Part shown: positions 63,183-64,000 of the stretch, in pieces
Layout: every line of letters starts with the position of its first letter
Position numbering within the stretch: position 1 is the stretch's first letter
DNA from: Pleurocapsa sp. MO_226.B13
GTDB taxonomy: Bacteria; Cyanobacteriota; Cyanobacteriia; Cyanobacteriales; Xenococcaceae
Assembly (NCBI GenBank): GCA_030064795.1
Contig: JASJEI010000008.1
Location: 1 to 64,000 of the forward strand
Reading direction: 5' to 3'
DNA length: 64,000 nucleotides
Position numbers and translations under genes: made by a program
The notes under the pieces: model-generated
What the model saw: the letters and a program-made list of their open reading frames with translations, nothing else
The model's database searches: none
Told to the model about the DNA's origin: nothing

Positions 63183-64000
63183 TTATTGTAATTCAAATAC
63201 GTGGAAGGCAATACCATCATCGCCTTCTAGAGAGAAGTGAGGTAAGTTTTGTTGAATGTTATCAACCTCAACTCGATCGACAGTAAATAGGTGCGAACCA
63301 GATTGTCCGTTAAGCATTCTATATACAGGTAAAGTTTCTAAATTTTCTGGTTTTTCTTCAAAGGCATAGTACTTAATACCTTCAAAGTTATAGTTATCTA
63401 GATTCTCATCAATAAAACCGCGCTCTATTTCGTCCATTGTATAAAGGTGAGAACCTGTATTGATGTTAAAGAAGCGGTAAACTGGTTTTGCTCCTTCAAT
63501 TATTGCTCCTGTAATACTATCGCGATCGCTTTCTAGAACGGTAAATTTTTCTGCCTCGTAGTTGTAAGATAACGTACCAGCTTCGCTTTGCTCTTGAATG
63601 GCTGCAATCTCATTAATATCTGAGGTATACAGATGAAATCCTTTTTCGTATTGATAAAAGCGATGAACATCAGCAAAGGAAAAGTTAGCTTCATCTGGTA
63701 AAATTACTGGTGTAGTTTCAACACTAATATCTCCTTCTAGCTCCTTGTCACTTTCAGTATTTTCAGCAACAGTAGTATCAAGCAGTGAACCTTCACTATC
63801 ATCACTTAAATAGATCGCGCTACCTATTGGTGCAATATTGCCCATAATAGTGCTGTTTTCAACAGTTAATTGTGAATTCCCCTCAGCATTGATTCCGCCA
63901 CCGCTAATAGTGGCAGTATTGTTAGAGATAATACTATCAACAATTTCCGCCTGACTTGATTCAGTTATGGCAATACCCGCACCTAATTGAGTTTGATTAT
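63183..64000 (-). CDS. beta-helix/DUF5648 surface-type protein, 5' end beyond window
   Basis: The frame is open from 64000 to the stop at 63183-63185; the ATG at 63845 is internal, since residues before it continue a repeat (SQAEIVDSIISNN, TATISGGGIN, LTVENSTIMGN) of right-handed parallel beta-helix type. After a Glu/Asp-rich hinge come three DUF5648-like units (about FADVHRFYQYEKGFHLYTSD, VYRFFNINTGSHLYTMDE and VYRMLNGQSGSHLFTVD), each with R-x-hydrophobic and H-L-[YF]-T. The layout is that of a secreted or cell-surface adhesion-like protein. N-terminus and export signal lie outside the window. Confidence 0.8.
   Translation of the reverse strand, partial: NQTQLGAGIAITESSQAEIVDSIISNNTATISGGGINAEGNSQLTVENSTIMGNIAPIGSAIYLSDDSEGSLLDTTVAENTESDKELEGDISVETTPVILPDEANFSFADVHRFYQYEKGFHLYTSDINEIAAIQEQSEAGTLSYNYEAEKFTVLESDRDSITGAIIEGAKPVYRFFNINTGSHLYTMDEIERGFIDENLDNYNFEGIKYYAFEEKPENLETLPVYRMLNGQSGSHLFTVDRVEVDNIQQNLPHFSLEGDDGIAFHVFELQ

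Overview
The window is cyanobacterial chromosome. The HIP1 octamer GCGATCGC recurs throughout genes and spacers. Several proteins belong to families I know almost only from cyanobacteria or plastids: DUF1830, Ycf33/DUF751, DUF4079, a cytochrome b6-like protein and a DnaX carrying an intein. No rRNA, CRISPR array or prophage is visible. Genus cannot be fixed from this sequence alone; the abundant interspersed short repeats fit a larger-genome unicellular, colonial or filamentous cyanobacterium.

Layout. 0.1-6.6 kb: a 5'-truncated PhyH-family dioxygenase next to a 13-copy heptanucleotide repeat, then an oxidative-stress and metal group (peroxiredoxin, ZIP transporter, Dps, glutathione reductase). 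6.7-13.2 kb: a fused glycosyltransferase/membrane protein, a GHL10 glycoside-hydrolase-like protein, and a REC-GGDEF-EAL regulator with altered active sites. 13.5-18.1 kb: a ClpC lacking the usual middle (UVR) domain, a TnpB element and tRNA-Leu(UAG). 18.2-24.0 kb: a second GHL10 protein, a GHMP kinase, and DUF1622, OB-fold and ADP-ribosylglycohydrolase proteins. 24.2-30.5 kb: the aa3-type cytochrome oxidase locus, ctaCDE facing ctaAB. 30.7-36.4 kb: a radical SAM protein, DUF1830, rhomboid, Ycf33, an orphan histidine kinase and a DUF6940-like protein. 36.8-40 kb: an NfeD-flotillin-flotillin operon. 40-43.5 kb: a second TnpB, structured repeats, a DUF72 protein, and a tandem pair of putative terminated small RNAs. 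43.5-56.5 kb: a phosphoribosyltransferase, a GPH-type transporter, YraN, PadR with a diverged cytochrome b6-like protein, an ATP-grasp protein, TrkA/TrkH, HxlR with an alkene reductase, an ABC permease, and a TetR - operator - microprotein - BtuF-like cluster. 56.6-64 kb: intein-containing dnaX, an acidic TPR protein, an HTH-like protein with a GNAT protein and ruvX, and the 3' part of a beta-helix/DUF5648 surface protein that runs off the right edge.

How genes work together. CtaC, D and E form the terminal oxidase, and CtaA and CtaB make its heme A. NfeD and the two SPFH proteins should form a membrane-microdomain scaffold. TrkA gates TrkH for K+ uptake. The TetR gene lies next to a perfect 30-bp palindrome that sits inside a consensus-like promoter for an unlisted 53-residue protein, with a BtuF-like gene 39 bp beyond. 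PadR and the cytochrome b6 paralogue are one base apart and probably co-transcribed.

The most unusual items are: (1) two paralogous intergenic loci at 42.9-43.4 kb with conserved bodies and separately maintained terminator stems, which look like a duplicated small-RNA gene; (2) a cytochrome b6 paralogue that keeps three of four heme-ligand histidines and has Gln at the H100 position; (3) the TetR operator/promoter/microprotein unit; (4) a mini-intein in DnaX whose endonuclease site is replaced by low-complexity sequence; (5) a ClpC without its middle domain; (6) a mosaic family of palindromic spacer repeats that also sits inside an operon.
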